DNA from: Ensifer sp. WSM1721
GTDB lineage: Bacteria; Pseudomonadota; Alphaproteobacteria; Rhizobiales; Rhizobiaceae
Assembly: GCF_000513895.2 (NCBI RefSeq)
Contig: NZ_CP165784.1
Location: 496,001-560,000, forward strand
Length of the DNA stretch: 64,000 nucleotides
Direction: 5' to 3'
Below the pieces are notes generated by a model. The model was not told the DNA's origin. It saw only the letters and a list, made by a program, of their open reading frames with translations, and did no database searches. Position 1 is the first letter of the stretch. Every line of letters begins with the position of its first letter. A program made the translations under genes and the position numbers. Below are positions 55,194-63,816 of this stretch, piece after piece.

Positions 55194-55889
55194 TTATGAG
55201 CGGTCAATGACCCGAAGGCTCTGAACTTCGCGCAAGCTGTTGCGAAGTGCATCCATCCACTGCTCGTCGACGCTAGAGGAGAGCACGACGCTTGCGTTCC
55301 TCTGGAAGGAAATCAATCCCCTTGCCGAGCGAAACCTTAGTTGCACCTTTTCGAGCGAGTATTCTGCTGGAGAAACGAATTTGATCGCCGCATCGGCGAT
55401 GTCGCCACTTCCCTTGACTAGCACCTGACCGACAGCACTCTCACCTATAGCTACTGATCCAATTTGCACCCGTTCGATCGCTCCGTAGACTCCCACGATT
55501 TCTCTAAACCGGGTTGCCCATGCCAAAGGGTCTATGGATGATTGCTCGATCGCAAATCGGTGGTTCAATGCTTCCAGCAGCCGACTAACGAGCTTTGAGC
55601 CAGTTCGCCCAGGGTCTCGCAACTCAAGGCTAGATGTCTCCGGGCTGATACGAAAATGCGTCCGGAGATATTCGACGATCTCGTACTTTTCCTCATGGCC
55701 AAATGGGTCGATCGTCTCGTGCGTTGTCTGCACCCGCTGTATAAGGCATGCTTCAAGGAAATTGGGTCGCAACTGTTCCACAACAAAACCGTCTGGGGAA
55801 CCGTCTTTGTAAGGCATGTTCTTGAGGTGGCCCGCAATAGCGCTCGCCTCGAGTTCCGTCTGCAAGCCGTACCAACGAACGCGCATCAC
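55194..55889 (-). CDS. Third gene of minus-strand cluster, unknown function
   Basis: 231 residues, MMRVRWYGLQTELEASAIAG at the start, overlapping the stop of the gene before it by four bases (ATGA). It shows alternating helices and strands, LRPNFLEACLIQRVQTTHET and FGHEEKYEIVEYLRTHFRIS early, and a C-terminal beta-rich VQIGSVAIGESAVGQVLVKG and SSVDEQWMDALRNSLREVQS. No signal peptide or membrane helix. No family was recognised. Four-base coupling with gene two implies that the products work in one complex or pathway. Confidence 0.68.
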   Translation of the reverse strand: MMRVRWYGLQTELEASAIAGHLKNMPYKDGSPDGFVVEQLRPNFLEACLIQRVQTTHETIDPFGHEEKYEIVEYLRTHFRISPETSSLELRDPGRTGSKLVSRLLEALNHRFAIEQSSIDPLAWATRFREIVGVYGAIERVQIGSVAIGESAVGQVLVKGSGDIADAAIKFVSPAEYSLEKVQLRFRSARGLISFQRNASVVLSSSVDEQWMDALRNSLREVQSLRVIDRS

Positions 55890-57004
55890 TTTCCGCCCTT
55901 AGCTATCGGCCGGCCTCTTCGAATCTCAGCCAGAACCGTTCGAGAGGTCCGTTCAAGAAGAGAAAATAGCACTTTTCGAACCCCGTCATCCGGGAGCTTG
56001 AAGTTGTGGGGGTATGTGCCGGTGCGCTCAGACCGGCGAGAGTGTCTGGCTCGATACTGAAACCCCGTTCCTTCCTGAGCATTTTCGAATGATGCCTCGA
56101 ACTCGACTCTATCGAAGGGGTGAGCCGTCTGGGTAGCTTCCCACTTTATGGACGTTATGAAAAAGCCGTCCTCTTCCATCTGTTTGTACTGTTTCGACAC
56201 CAGCAGGTCATTGCCGCTCAGCGCTACGTTTTTCACTAGATTGATCATCGCACTTTTTGCGACTTCTTGCTCCGCGGTCTCCCCATCTTCATCAGCGTCG
56301 AGATCATCGATCTCTGTGGATGCGGCCGAGACCTTGAGCTTGGTCACGGTATCCAACCGAAAGCCAGTCATTTTAGTGACGAGATTGACGAAAAACCGCG
56401 TTCGGCTCTCTGGTGAAAGATCTTCCACGGTGATGCGCTCTTGTGGGACCGCACTTTTCTTCTTACTTTCCAACTTCTCGATAAGAATATCTACGAGCTC
56501 TCGCCCCTTGTCGTTGGCGGGAAAACGGATCACGACGCCGTCGTCTTCGATTCTGAAATCTAAGCTTGCGACCTTGTCCTGCCGCTGCGCCAACGTGGTG
56601 CGGGAAAGATCGAACTCGCTGTACCCCACGGTCGCGATTACCGCTTCGGACGTTTTGTGTGGGACCGCAACCTTGTCGTTCTTTCCATCTGTATTCGCAT
56701 ATTCTTGTATGACATCTTTGATCTCCGAGACGTCCAGCTTCATTTTGACGGTCAACGAACTCGTTCGTTCGCCTCGCGTGCCCGGTTCGGCGTCTTTGAC
56801 CAAATCGATGACATCCTGCAGATCGTGGATAGTCATCGAAATGTAGTCCGCCAAATCCCCACGGTTGGTCGCAGACCCGAAGAAGACACCACGTTCTCGG
56901 GTAAGCCGATGGAGAACGCCATCGGTTATCCTCTGCTTTGCAGAGAACATAAGATCGTAAAGCTCCTTGTCGGTCGCGAACAAACGTGGATGCTTATCCC
57001 GCAT
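55886..57004 (-). CDS. Second gene of minus-strand cluster, unknown function
   Basis: 372 residues, MRDKHPRLFATDKELYDLMF at the start. An N-terminal helical part (RITDGVLHRLTRERGVFFGS, DLADYISMTIHDLQDVIDLV) is followed by an alpha/beta middle with acidic stretches (EIDDLDADEDGETAEQEVAK) and a C-terminal beta region. The SATNRGDLADYIS segment is reminiscent of restriction-like or interaction domains but not diagnostic. No signal or membrane segment. Its start overlaps the end of gene one by 11 bases and its stop overlaps gene three by four. Confidence 0.68.
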   Translation of the reverse strand: MRDKHPRLFATDKELYDLMFSAKQRITDGVLHRLTRERGVFFGSATNRGDLADYISMTIHDLQDVIDLVKDAEPGTRGERTSSLTVKMKLDVSEIKDVIQEYANTDGKNDKVAVPHKTSEAVIATVGYSEFDLSRTTLAQRQDKVASLDFRIEDDGVVIRFPANDKGRELVDILIEKLESKKKSAVPQERITVEDLSPESRTRFFVNLVTKMTGFRLDTVTKLKVSAASTEIDDLDADEDGETAEQEVAKSAMINLVKNVALSGNDLLVSKQYKQMEEDGFFITSIKWEATQTAHPFDRVEFEASFENAQEGTGFQYRARHSRRSERTGTYPHNFKLPDDGVRKVLFSLLERTSRTVLAEIRRGRPIAKGGK

Positions 57005-57992
57005 AGCTCATCCCCATTTCCGTAGTTGAATAGGACGCCAATATCTCCGGCACGTGCGAAATCTTGATCTTCGACAGACGTTTCGCGAAATCGGTGTCCT
57101 GATTTTCGCCGGGTATGGAAGACACATATTCCTGGATTGCCTTTTGGAGATTAGCCGAGGCGTCATTGTCGTCGGGTTGCACCTTGATATCAAACCGCGT
57201 CTTACTCACGATTAGCTCGTGTCGCCGCAAATAGTCGATGAGATACATCAATCCTTCTACGGTCGTCTTACGACGATGGAAGATGACAAACCCTTGGCGC
57301 GCATCTTCGTCGTCGAAATGTTCCAAGATTATCCACGGAGACTTCAACATCTCCATGGTTGCGGCCCGAGCACGCTCGCTTCGCACGACAGTATTTCTAA
57401 CTAGCTGCGGATAATAGAACGCGCAACGTTCCCTCGGAGGAAGGCGCTTGGCTTCGTCTTCGTCGCCCCTCATTTGTTGCAGCTCGCGCGCAACACGTTG
57501 AAGCCAGTTAATTTCTTCCGGTCCAAGGACGTAAAGACGCGACTTTCGGGGAAGCTTGATGTCCTCAGGCCGGATATCAGAAATTAATGTATCAAACGAC
57601 TTGTGGAATTCCTTGTCATGATTGTAGACGAACAGCAGCCCGGAAATATCAAACGCGGACGACGCATGTGTGTAGCGTTTTTGCCAAACCTCACTTGCCT
57701 CTGCGCATGAGACCTGATTCGCAAGACTGAGAATGGCCTCCTTGACCGCAGGGCGCTTGATGCTGTCCTTGCTGTAACTTTTCAAATCGCACTGAATGTA
57801 TCGTCGAACCGTGGAGTACGGTTCATCATAATAGAAGACGACGTCCGTAGGATGACTCTTGGTGTTGTGAGACTCCTGCTGCTCGCATGGCCAATTCTCG
57901 TTCATCGGACCGGTCTTCTGCCATAAAAATTCGGCGAACACCTTATTGGAAAGGTCTTCTGCCATTTGTGCTCGATTGATAGTTTCTGCCAT
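56994..57992 (-). CDS. First gene of minus-strand cluster, possible PD-(D/E)XK nuclease
   Basis: 332 residues. Near residue 50 the sequence DVVFYYDEPYSTVRRYIQCD followed by LKSYSKDSI gives D-x(n)-(C)D-x-K, a spacing and strand pattern like the PD-(D/E)XK nuclease core; an earlier Glu (EFLWQK, residue 19) could be the first acidic residue. The rest is alpha/beta with WIILEHFDDEDARQGFVIF and VEGLMYLIDYLRRHELIV. Cytoplasmic. It leads a tightly overlapping three-gene unit next to DUF1016 and an AbiC-type gene, which suggests a defence role. The nuclease assignment is tentative. Confidence 0.65.
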   Translation of the reverse strand: MAETINRAQMAEDLSNKVFAEFLWQKTGPMNENWPCEQQESHNTKSHPTDVVFYYDEPYSTVRRYIQCDLKSYSKDSIKRPAVKEAILSLANQVSCAEASEVWQKRYTHASSAFDISGLLFVYNHDKEFHKSFDTLISDIRPEDIKLPRKSRLYVLGPEEINWLQRVARELQQMRGDEDEAKRLPPRERCAFYYPQLVRNTVVRSERARAATMEMLKSPWIILEHFDDEDARQGFVIFHRRKTTVEGLMYLIDYLRRHELIVSKTRFDIKVQPDDNDASANLQKAIQEYVSSIPGENQDTDFAKRLSKIKISHVPEILASYSTTEMGMSYAG

Positions 57993-58521
57993 TCACGAGA
58001 CCCCGATCCGATTCGCAGGTCGAAACTAACACTATAAATGATATGGATTGCAGGATACTTCGCATGTAGTCCACAAGTTGATGAACCAAACGATTTTTCA
58101 AGTCTCGTGATGAGGTCGAACTCCGATATCGACGCACCTCAGGCACAAGCGTTTCTCGTCGCGGGCGGAAGCTTATTTTTGATTTTAACGCACAGAATCA
58201 CGAGGCACCCGCCTCTCTGTGGTCCCACCTTCGTCGTCCAAGATCGCTGAGTTCAACGCGGCCGTGGCAGCAATTGAGACATCAAGGCGCAAGATTTTCC
58301 TGATTGCTGCCCGGACATGTTCCGGCATGGAGGCTCCAACGAAGTCCCAATGACGTAACAGCATCTGGATTGACCAGAGCATTTCGTCTGCTTTGGCTGA
58401 TCCAGACCTTGGCGCCGAGGTCTTAGCCGGCGGGCATATCGCCCGTGATGCCGCGAAATCCACTCGACAATGCAACCGGCGCGAATATTGTCCGAGCGGG
58501 ACATCACATCGGGGACGATTC
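57993..58521. other. Divergent promoter region with a possible gene fragment
   Basis: It holds promoters for the minus-strand cluster and the AbiC-type gene. On the minus strand 58475-58185 a frame reads MLWSIQMLLRHWDFVGASMP and VRAAIRKILRLDVSIAATAA, which looks protein-like but matches nothing I know and has no clear ribosome site; it could be a fragment of a lost gene. Confidence 0.35.
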
Positions 58522-59613
58522 GTGAAAATTGATTTTGTAAGGATCGTCGCATGGCTGGCGGTGAGCGCTGGTTGCTATGCGGGCATGACGTACATCGGTT
58601 GGCCATATCTCTTTTATGCCAGCTTACCGGCCTACGAATTAGCGTTGAGCATCCTCATCTTCGCAGTCACGGTCGCGTTCTGGATTGGTCCGGCGATGAA
58701 CGACATCATAGAACCCAAGGATGGGGACTCTCGGCGTACCCTTACCGTGCTCGCTTATGTCGTCCTGTTGGCAATGGGCTTCGTGTTCTTTTACGCGGTT
58801 ACACGAGATTGGGACAAGCAGCACCTAGGCACCCTAGGCGACTTCCTGGGCGGAACACTTAATCCATTCCTGACCTTCCTGACGGTCATTGGTCTTATCG
58901 TGACCATTGTGTTCCAACAGCGCGAAATCCACGGCGCAAAGGAACAGGCGCTCAAGCTGGAGAAGCTACAAAAAGAGGACCGTATCCGCGCTGGAAAGCA
59001 GCAGTTCGAGGCAACCTTCTTCCAGATGCTGAATTACCACAACTCAATCGTGAACTCGATTGACGTGTGGAGGGGGCAGACCAAAGACACACTTCGAGGC
59101 CGCGAGTGTTTCAAGTTTTACTTTGATGTGATGCAAGCCGAGTATACGAGAGTTGAGATGATAGAAGAGCGTCAGCGCGCTCTTCATGCTTACGATTGCA
59201 GAGTCTGGGGCACCTTCCAGAAGGATTTAGCCCATTATTACCGATTCCTCTACAATCTCGTGCGGTTCGTGAACCAGAACAGAGTGGTCTCCACGACCAA
59301 GTACATCCGCATCATGCGGGCGCAGCTCTCCGATTACGAGATGTCCATGCTGTTCTATAACGGCCTGACCGCTGACGGCGCCCGCTTCAAGGAGTATATC
59401 GAATTCTTCACGCTGTTCGACAACCTGCCGGACAACGCGCTGCTCAACGTCTCGCATCGGGATTTCTATCAGGAGAGCGCCTTTGACGAGGCTGCGCCAA
59501 AGCAGCCTCTTTCGTTCCAAGACGTTGACCCGGATGAGGCGGCGGAAATCGCAGCAGGCGTCGCTGATGAACCCGAAGAAATCACGTGGGCGTCCCGCCG
59601 GATCCGAAATTAA
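58522..59613 (+). CDS. Putative phage abortive infection protein (AbiC-type membrane protein)
   Basis: 363 residues from a GTG at 58522 (reads MKIDFVRIVAWLAVSAGCYA) with GGGGA seven bases upstream; the frame extends to 58393 without support. Four hydrophobic helices precede the family block LGTLGDFLGGTLNPFLTFLT, VIGLIVTIVFQQREIHGAKE, then QFEATFFQMLNYHNSIVNSI and a long helical cytoplasmic domain with YYRFLYNLVRFVNQ. This layout is that of the putative phage abortive infection (putAbiC) family. It lies between a possible defence cluster and AlbA relics. Mechanism unknown. Confidence 0.75.
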   Translation: MKIDFVRIVAWLAVSAGCYAGMTYIGWPYLFYASLPAYELALSILIFAVTVAFWIGPAMNDIIEPKDGDSRRTLTVLAYVVLLAMGFVFFYAVTRDWDKQHLGTLGDFLGGTLNPFLTFLTVIGLIVTIVFQQREIHGAKEQALKLEKLQKEDRIRAGKQQFEATFFQMLNYHNSIVNSIDVWRGQTKDTLRGRECFKFYFDVMQAEYTRVEMIEERQRALHAYDCRVWGTFQKDLAHYYRFLYNLVRFVNQNRVVSTTKYIRIMRAQLSDYEMSMLFYNGLTADGARFKEYIEFFTLFDNLPDNALLNVSHRDFYQESAFDEAAPKQPLSFQDVDPDEAAEIAAGVADEPEEITWASRRIRN

Positions 59614-59767
59614 CGACGACCGCTTTTTGAATGAAATTTCTGATCTTCTGTACCGCAACCCGGCGATGAAACCTACTTCCGCCATGCGCCGAGTAATAAG
59701 CGCCAACCAGGGCTTGTGGGTTGCGTCGTCAGAGGCCGCGATGCTGCGACGCTTACAGGAAAAGTAG
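59567..59767 (+). CDS. Small basic protein overlapping the AbiC-type gene
   Basis: 66 residues in a different frame, starting inside the AbiC-type gene: MNPKKSRGRPAGSEINDDRF, then a helical part, MKPTSAMRRVISANQGLWVA. The SRGRPAGS motif resembles AT-hook-like DNA-binding tails. The 47-base overlap suggests co-translation with the preceding gene. It could be an antitoxin-like or DNA-binding regulator of the system. Confidence 0.55.
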   Translation: MNPKKSRGRPAGSEINDDRFLNEISDLLYRNPAMKPTSAMRRVISANQGLWVASSEAAMLRRLQEK

Positions 59768-59786
59768 AAGCTTCGAAAAAGCTGCT

Positions 59787-59996
59787 CTAGAACTCGGGGC
59801 TCAACAGCGAATGGAGACACGGCGGCCCGCGGGATCCAGCAGGGCGTAGGACACCGCAAAACGGGTATCCACGGGATTTTTCTGCAATAAACCAGGTACT
59901 GCAGGAACCGTCACCGACGGCGATTCCGGCTCGCTTCAGTGCATCAACAGGCAGTTTGCCGAGAACCAGCGGTTTCAGCTTATCTGTTTTCGCCAT
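59787..59996 (-). CDS. Small hypothetical protein
   Basis: 69-residue frame on the opposite strand: MAKTDKLKPLVLGKLPVDAL and RAGIAVGDGSCSTWFIAEKS look protein-like; the C-terminal end is Pro/Arg-rich and less so. No clear ribosome site. It is convergent with the small basic gene. Low-confidence call. Confidence 0.3.
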   Translation of the reverse strand: MAKTDKLKPLVLGKLPVDALKRAGIAVGDGSCSTWFIAEKSRGYPFCGVLRPAGSRGPPCLHSLLSPEF

Positions 59997-60211
59997 TTCA
60001 GATTGCCCCAGTATCGTAGCCTTGCAGAGGAGCGTAGCGACAAGCGGTGAGCACGCCCTGCGCTCTGTCGCTATCCAGGCTTCCACGCTTGAGTACTCAC
60101 GATCTGCTCACATGCTCGAAAAACAGACGTGGCTGGAGAGCACTCGGACGTATATTGATCCAGGACAACTAACTGCTACTCTGGCGCACTGGCAACAATC
60201 AAGGACTGATT

Positions 60212-60523
60212 ATGTCGAGCGAAATAATGACCAGAGATGAGACGATCGCCTTCATCTACGACTTGGTATCGGCTACATTTGGCGGCAGCAAATTGCCGTT
60301 CCGAGAAGAACTGGCCAGCAAGAAATACATAGAGCCAGAGTACCTGGAAGATGCTCTGGACAAGGTGACTAGGCTCATAGCCGCAAAGCTCGAGCTTGTG
60401 CCCGAAAAGGTATCCGAAGACTTCGAGACTCAAGAGGTTGTTAGACAACAGACCGACAAGATGGTTGCGGACATGGTGCTTCAAGTTCGCAACTCTCTCG
60501 ACGCATTAACCCGTCGAGCGTAG
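60212..60523 (+). CDS. Hypothetical helical protein
   Basis: 103 residues, MSSEIMTRDETIAFIYDLVS at the start, predominantly acidic helices (YLEDALDKVTRLIAAKLELV, TQEVVRQQTDKMVADMVLQV). No hydrophobic segment. A shorter start at the second Met (60227) is possible. Start context is weak. I recognise no family, but codon use and amino-acid composition look coding. Confidence 0.5.
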   Translation: MSSEIMTRDETIAFIYDLVSATFGGSKLPFREELASKKYIEPEYLEDALDKVTRLIAAKLELVPEKVSEDFETQEVVRQQTDKMVADMVLQVRNSLDALTRRA

Positions 60524-60827
60524 GTCGCGACAGCATGCTCGCCCAGACAGCCACGACCCTCACATCTACGAAATTCATATCGAAGAGCAGATACCGACGC
60601 GGCCGATGGTCGGATCGCGCGAGATCTCTATGATCATCTTATATGGCAAAAGGTCGATGAAGACTTTGCAAGGGCCGCCAGTCGTGGATCGCATGGGTGG
60701 TCACGCGAGAGGTTCAATGCGAATTGATTTTCACCGCGAAGACCGGGCGCCCTCGACCTCGTTAGCACGCTTTCAGTTTCCTGCAGAAAAGTGTTAGAGG
60801 CGAAGAAGCTGAAACCGGAGCTAAGAC
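60524..60827. other. Gap, nothing convincing
   Basis: Short frames in the plus direction (for example 60606-60797) lack ribosome sites and family features. Part of it may be decayed coding sequence (RIARDLYDHLIWQKVDEDFA in one frame). Confidence 0.35.
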
Positions 60828-61786
60828 GTGGATACTCAGACAATTCTAGAGGGGGGTGAGGCCCTTCTGGAGCAAATGATCTTCGACCAGGTCCAGGAAT
60901 CGCTGACGCTGGATTTCAAACGCGGATCGATGTTCAAGAGGGGCCCTGCTCGATGGCCCCAACAGGATGACGCTCGGGGCCGCGCTCTCGGCATTCGCCA
61001 ATGCTGTCGGGGGAGTTCTCGTCATAGGTGTCGATGCCAGAAAATCAAAAGAAGGGATCGACTGCGCTGGGGAGCTGATGCCCGTTGAGGACCTCGGCAA
61101 AGCCCTGACTACCCTGACCCAAGCCGTGGGAGATCTGCTGCAGTCGCGTCACGGTGGCATCCGGGTCTACAGCATTCCTTCGGTCAAGCGCCTTGGCTGC
61201 GGATATCTATTGGTGGATGTGCCTGCATCCAACCAGAGGCCGCACAGATCACAGGCCGACGCCAAATATTACAAACGCGCTGGCGCATCAAACTTCGTGA
61301 TGGAGCATTACGAGGTGGTCGACGCTATCCGCAGTTCTGCCGCGCCAAATCTGGTACTCGAGTACGAGCTCACCAAGGGCATTAGCCGACCCCATGAGAG
61401 GCACTTTGAAGCCAGACTGAGGCTTGCCCTGACTAATGTGGGCCGAGCGACCGCCCGCCACGTATCGCTTCAGATTACAGGTGTCGGTCCATATGACGTC
61501 GGTTGGCAGGGTCTGGGGGAAAACGTGATTGTGAATCAGTACAATTATACCAGAACGATCTCTCACCTCCCCGAATTTGGTAATTCACCCGGGCGAAACG
61601 CGTTACGTCTGCAGCCTGACGCTGGATGTCATCGTTAGTGCGAGCGCAGGGACAAGCATTGGTGGCGTGTTGGATCAGCAATCGCCGTTGCAGATTGTCT
61701 ACCGGAGCAATGCCGAGCATTTCGGGAGCGAGACGGCGGTACTTGAGGTCGGCTTACACGAAATCTACTCCGCCGCAGCATGCTAG
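60828..61786 (+). pseudogene. AlbA_2-domain DNA-binding protein, frameshifted
   Basis: From the GTG at 60828: EALLEQMIFDQVQESLTLDF and KRGSMFK. A frameshift near 60945 leads into MTLGAALSAFANAVGGVLVI, GVDARKSKEGIDCAG and HRSQADAKYYKRAGASNFVM, the AlbA_2/Schlafen-like fold. A second frameshift near 61575 leads to HPGETRYVCSLTLDVIVSAS. Two indels in 1 kb indicate decay. It is the second AlbA-type relic in the window. Confidence 0.7.
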
Positions 61787-61847
61787 GGGTCGGTTCCGGC
61801 TCGGGGCGAAATGACACCCGAAGCCTTTTATCATCGCGCGGGAAATT

Positions 61848-62138
61848 TCATGGCATCAAACCAGGGAGATATCGATCCACGATAATGCCTGTCAGCTGTT
61901 CGCCTCGCGACGTGAGCAGGTCTAGGTCTTTCTCCGAGATCGGTGCAAAGTCGGTTGGATAGTCCTTCACCGCATCGCGCGGTACCAGATCCGGTGGCGA
62001 CCACGGCAGCTTATCATCTTGCTGGCCTAAGTAGACCATGCCGAAGCCATCCAACTCGCCCGTTTCCACGTACTTGTGGAGCCGGGAATACATCGCGTCC
62101 TGCGCCTTTCGGTATACTGCTTCGAAGGATCTCTTCAC
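61848..62138 (-). CDS. Hypothetical fragment, 96 residues
   Basis: A minus-strand frame that looks like coding sequence: MKRSFEAVYRKAQDAMYSRL, DGFGMVYLGQQDDKLPWSPP and ISEKDLDLLTSRGEQLTGII. Upstream sequence on this strand is resolvase relic in the opposite orientation, so the true start may be lost. Family not recognised. Confidence 0.4.
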   Translation of the reverse strand: MKRSFEAVYRKAQDAMYSRLHKYVETGELDGFGMVYLGQQDDKLPWSPPDLVPRDAVKDYPTDFAPISEKDLDLLTSRGEQLTGIIVDRYLPGLMP

Positions 62139-62149
62139 TCGGCCAATCC

Positions 62150-62505
62150 ACCAGAAAGGGGTATCCAGTCCTTCGAACTGCCCCGGTCGTCGTCCGGCTT
62201 GACCGCCTGGCGCGCTCGGTCACCCATCTTCTCGAGGTGGTCGAGCAGCTCGCCGACAAGGGGCGCATTTTCGCTCCCTGCGGGACCCCATCGACACTTC
62301 GACACCGCAGGGGATGTTTTCACTCCAGGTGCTCGGTGCTGCTGCTCAGCTCGAACGCGCTCTGATCTCCGAGCGTACGAAAGCCGGCATCAAGGCAGCG
62401 AAGACGAAAGGGGAAGCTGCCTGGAAACCCGGCCGTCCGGGAACGCCGGCCGGACGCCCTGGCGAGAATGACAGCCGCCCCGAAGGCGGCTTACGGACAA
62501 AATAG
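62150..62505 (+). pseudogene. Serine recombinase (resolvase/invertase) fragment
   Basis: The first frame gives VVVRLDRLARSVTHLLEVVE and QLADKG, the catalytic-domain region after the E-helix of serine recombinases. A frameshift near 62262 leads to MFSLQVLGAAAQLERALISE and RTKAGIKAAKTKG. The N-terminal Ser is missing and the C-terminal tail is altered. Relic of a transposon resolvase. Confidence 0.7.
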
Positions 62506-62966
62506 GCGACGGGTTCCGCCGCGACTTCACCCGCATGCTCGGCGAAGCGGCCGGCAAGGCAGTACGTCTTCAACTGCGCGGCAAAGCCAAGCCGGGTCCG
62601 CGGTGGTTTCGTTACGATCAGCGCCAGTTCGTCAAAGTTCAGGCTCCACCACCCGTTTCACGCCACGCTCCCACACTCGGCCTTCGTGCCGGCATTTTTG
62701 CGTGCGGGCGTATTCCGTTCAACTCACGAGCAAGCATATTCCGTATTTGTTCTTTCCGTTGGCCGTTTTCACAGCGACGTACGCACCGGCCAATTAAAAG
62801 CGACAGTGGGCAAGTGGCACGACGTTGACCCAGACTTACGAGCCGATCCTCAACGCGTATATTCTCCGTATCGTGCATCAATCAGGCGTCATCACATCGC
62901 GCGAGTATGATGTAGTGATATTCGATTACGATGACCTTCGCGTTGTGCCCGTCTCAGGCAAGGGAG
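62506..62966. other. Low-content gap with one short coding-like piece
   Basis: On the plus strand 62510-62640 one frame reads RDFTRMLGEAAGKAVRLQLR, then GKAKPGPRWFRYDQRQFVKV; it looks coding but stops in a different-frame region. No start or ribosome site. The rest shows nothing. Confidence 0.35.
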
Positions 62967-63464
62967 TCAGACGGGCGAATCGGGTGAGCCGTTGTGGAGC
63001 CGCGTCGGTACACCGTCGTGCTCATTTGACCCGCGGTTTTCGCTCAGGTCGCGACTAGGCGTCGCGGCCGCGAGTGCAAGATCAAGATGCCTTGTGCGGC
63101 GGTCCAGCGCGTCAAGAAAGTCATCGACCCTTGTACGGAGGTCACGGATGTCCTTCTTCATCTCCAGCCGTATACGTTCGTCTCTCCGCCGCCGGAAGCC
63201 GTTGATCGCCACGAGAGTTGCCATCCCGAAAAGAAGCAGGACGAAAACGGACTCCCCCTGGCCTGCCGCGAACAAGGCCAGCAGACCGAGGACGAATGCC
63301 TCTCCCAAGCTGGTAGCGCTACCTGAATACAGAGCGATCAGCGACGGCACGGCAATCATCACCGCAAGCAGGAACGAACTGTAAGGTTCCGCGTACGCGA
63401 CCAGCAGGCCTGCCCACTCTGTCGCTGCTGTGAAATCTATCTTCGACATTTCCACGGTGGCCAT
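62967..63464 (-). CDS. Two-helix membrane protein of unknown function
   Basis: 165 residues from MATVEMSKIDFTAATEWAGL (63464); MSKID at 63449 is an alternative. Two or three hydrophobic stretches (SSFLLAVMIAVPSLIALYSG, VLGLLALFAAGQGESVFVLL, LFGMATLVAING) are followed by a basic, coiled-coil-like cytoplasmic tail (RRDERIRLEMKKDIRDLRTR). No family recognised. Confidence 0.6.
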   Translation of the reverse strand: MATVEMSKIDFTAATEWAGLLVAYAEPYSSFLLAVMIAVPSLIALYSGSATSLGEAFVLGLLALFAAGQGESVFVLLLFGMATLVAINGFRRRRDERIRLEMKKDIRDLRTRVDDFLDALDRRTRHLDLALAAATPSRDLSENRGSNEHDGVPTRLHNGSPDSPV

Positions 63465-63497
63465 CGTTTGTCCTGCTGCACCCCTACCGACCAGCAC

Positions 63498-63816
63498 TCC
63501 GCCTACAGCCGAAAAAATGGCGGCGAACTAAGCTGTCTCGATGATACCGTAGGCTGTTGTTCTTTCCAGCGTGCAAACGACGAATAGATGATTATTCCGT
63601 ACTACATCCTAATTGGTACTGACAAGACAAATGCCGAACTGCTTCGCTATAAATAGCAAACGTCTCTGCTGTGTAAACGACAGCTCTACAAAAGTGAATA
63701 CTGATACGTTCCAGAAGGTGATCTAAACAATTCTTCTGCGCTGTCGTAAAATTGTCTCGTCAATGCAGTGTTGCGCCAAAGCGCGGCGGCCCAGGTGAGT
63801 GACATGCGGAGCGTCG
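63498..63816. other. Divergent intergenic gap at the right end
   Basis: AT-richer, especially 63570-63720, as expected for promoters of the membrane protein gene (minus) and the partial regulator (plus). No box could be identified. Confidence 0.4.
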
